This document shows, one piece after another, positions 62,954-64,000 of a DNA stretch of 64,000 nucleotides. Source of the DNA: Lysobacter oculi (lineage in GTDB: Bacteria; Pseudomonadota; Gammaproteobacteria; Xanthomonadales; Xanthomonadaceae); NCBI RefSeq assembly GCF_003293695.1, contig NZ_CP029556.1, positions 568,001 through 632,000 of the forward strand, read 5' to 3'. The position numbers and the translations under genes are program-made. The stretch's first letter is position 1. Each line of letters opens with the position of its first letter. Under the pieces are notes generated by a model. It saw nothing but the letters and a program-made list of their open reading frames with translations. It searched no databases and was not told where the DNA came from.

Positions 62954-64000
62954 TCAGGGCTCGACGCGCATCCGCAGCTCGCCATCGACCAGTTGCGCGC
63001 TGATCGCGTCGCCGGGGCGTGCATCGGCGGCGCTGCGCACAAGATGGCCATCCTCGCGGCGCAGGATGGCGTAGCCGCGCGCGACGGTGGCCAGCGGGCT
63101 GATCGCCGCCAGCGCACGCGCGAGACCGATCAGCTTCTGCTGGTCCAGCTGCATCCGTGCCTGCAAGGCGGCATGCGGTCGTGGGCCGAGCGCGCGCAGG
63201 CGTTGCGACAACAGCGCGATGCGGCGTTCCGGCGCCTGTGCGCGCAGCGATGCGCCGGCATGGCGGGTGCGGGTCACCGCGTCCTGCAGGCGGCGGGCGA
63301 GGACCGCGTCCAGCCGGCGTCGGGCGTCGCGTTCGCGGGCGCGGAGCAGGGCGAGCCGCGCCTGCGGGCGTTGCGCGTTCAGCCGCAGCGCGGCGCGATC
63401 GAGCCGCTGCATCGCCGTGCGCAGCTGGTGCGCCTGCTGGTTTTCCAGCCGCTGGTTCAGGCGGCGCACGCGCTGCGCCAAGGCGACGCGATCAGGCGCG
63501 ATGAGCTCGGCGGCGACGGAAGGCGTGGGCGCGCGCAGGTCGGCGGCGAAATCGGCCAGGGTGAAGTCGGTCTCATGGCCGACCGCGCTGACGATGGGGA
63601 TGGGCGAGGCGGCGATGGCGCGGGCCAATGCTTCATCATTGAAGGCCCAGAGGTCTTCCAGCGAACCGCCGCCGCGGGCCAGCACCAGCACGTCGTAGCC
63701 GCCGGCGGTGATCGCGCGCGAGAGCATGCCGCGGATCTGCGCCGCCGCCGTCGCGCCCTGCACCGGCACCGGCAGCACATCGACCTCAAGCAAAGGAAAA
63801 CGCCGCGACAGCACGGAGAGCACGTCGCGCACGGCGGCGCCGGTCGGCGAGGTCAGCACGCCGATGCGGCGCGGGAACACGGGCAGTGGCCGTTTGCGGG
63901 CGGCATCGAACACGCCTTCGGCCGCGAGTTTCGCCTTGAGCTGTTCGAAGGCCCGGCGCAGCGCGCCTTCGCCGGCTTCCTCCATGTGGTCGAGCACCAT
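62954..64000 (-). CDS. xseA: Exodeoxyribonuclease VII large subunit (5' end outside window)
   Basis: About 348 C-terminal residues of XseA. The frame runs off the window end, so the N-terminal OB-fold (about 95 residues of a 445-residue family) is missing. The catalytic domain has [36 protein letters not shown] and [24 protein letters not shown], followed by a long coiled-coil region and a C-terminal [12 protein letters not shown]. With XseB it degrades single-stranded DNA in both directions. Confidence 0.96.
   Translation of the reverse strand: MVLDHMEEAGEGALRRAFEQLKAKLAAEGVFDAARKRPLPVFPRRIGVLTSPTGAAVRDVLSVLSRRFPLLEVDVLPVPVQGATAAAQIRGMLSRAITAGGYDVLVLARGGGSLEDLWAFNDEALARAIAASPIPIVSAVGHETDFTLADFAADLRAPTPSVAAELIAPDRVALAQRVRRLNQRLENQQAHQLRTAMQRLDRAALRLNAQRPQARLALLRARERDARRRLDAVLARRLQDAVTRTRHAGASLRAQAPERRIALLSQRLRALGPRPHAALQARMQLDQQKLIGLARALAAISPLATVARGYAILRREDGHLVRSAADARPGDAISAQLVDGELRMRVEP

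Overview
The window is a dense, high-GC stretch of chromosome whose gene order and protein sequences point to the Xanthomonadaceae/Lysobacteraceae (order Xanthomonadales; a Lysobacter-, Luteimonas- or Xanthomonas-like gammaproteobacterium). Indicators are the blocks clpX-lon-hupB-tRNA-Val-tRNA-Asp-ppiD, rpoE-rseA-mucD-lepA-lepB-rnc-era-recO, tmk-holB-pilZ with a non-canonical PilZ, a Kdo kinase, and nagZ-hpt-MTI phosphorylase. I see no insertion sequence, prophage, CRISPR array, rRNA operon or origin. No gap between genes exceeds about 300 bases unless it holds an RNA gene.

Layout. 1-6.2 kb: protein quality control (clpX 3' part, lon), nucleoid protein HU, two tRNAs and the periplasmic chaperone PpiD. 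6.3-11.7 kb: fabI, then the mltD-gloB / methyltransferase-rnhA-dnaQ neighbourhood and a PP2C phosphatase. 11.8-15.3 kb: tRNA-Ser(CGA), a small LPS-core group (DUF6165, a family 9 glycosyltransferase, kdkA, an MBL hydrolase), the SRP RNA and tRNA-Ser(GGA). 15.4-18.4 kb: dnaX-ybaB-recR and a HIT protein. 18.4-24.2 kb: MoxR-DUF58-TgpA on the minus strand, divergent from a family 39-type membrane glycosyltransferase.

24.2-35.2 kb is a long fatty-acid/folate/replication run: yceD, rpmF, fabH, fabD, fabG, acpP, fabF, pabB, pabC, mltG, tmk, holB, pilZ. Its later members overlap by 1-4 bases. 35.2-37.3 kb is a FadB-type beta-oxidation enzyme on the opposite strand. 37.4-46.1 kb is the envelope-stress operon rpoE-rseA-mucD, with a sigma-E-like promoter in front of rpoE, followed by lepA, lepB, DUF4845, rnc, era and recO.

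46.1-51.8 kb carries an orphan receiver-Hpt protein, a YdbH/YdbL envelope lipid-transport pair, a small secreted protein, rlmD and a CYTH protein. 51.8-56.2 kb has a FrnE-like DsbA protein, then nagZ-hpt-MTI phosphorylase and an FAD monooxygenase. 56.2-64 kb (minus strand) has an MsbA-like ABC exporter, a cassette of VWA lipoprotein, ECF sigma factor and membrane-anchored Pro/Ala-rich protein, an aldehyde dehydrogenase and xseA, which is cut by the window end.

Most of the window is conserved housekeeping sequence. The best leads for something less described are the VWA lipoprotein-ECF sigma-membrane protein cassette (58.1-61.4 kb), the two-gene YdbH plus lipidated YdbL arrangement without a separate YnbE (46.8-49.5 kb), a PabB whose active-site lysine is replaced by alanine, and a recurring -10-like box 6-10 bases before start codons that suggests leaderless mRNAs.
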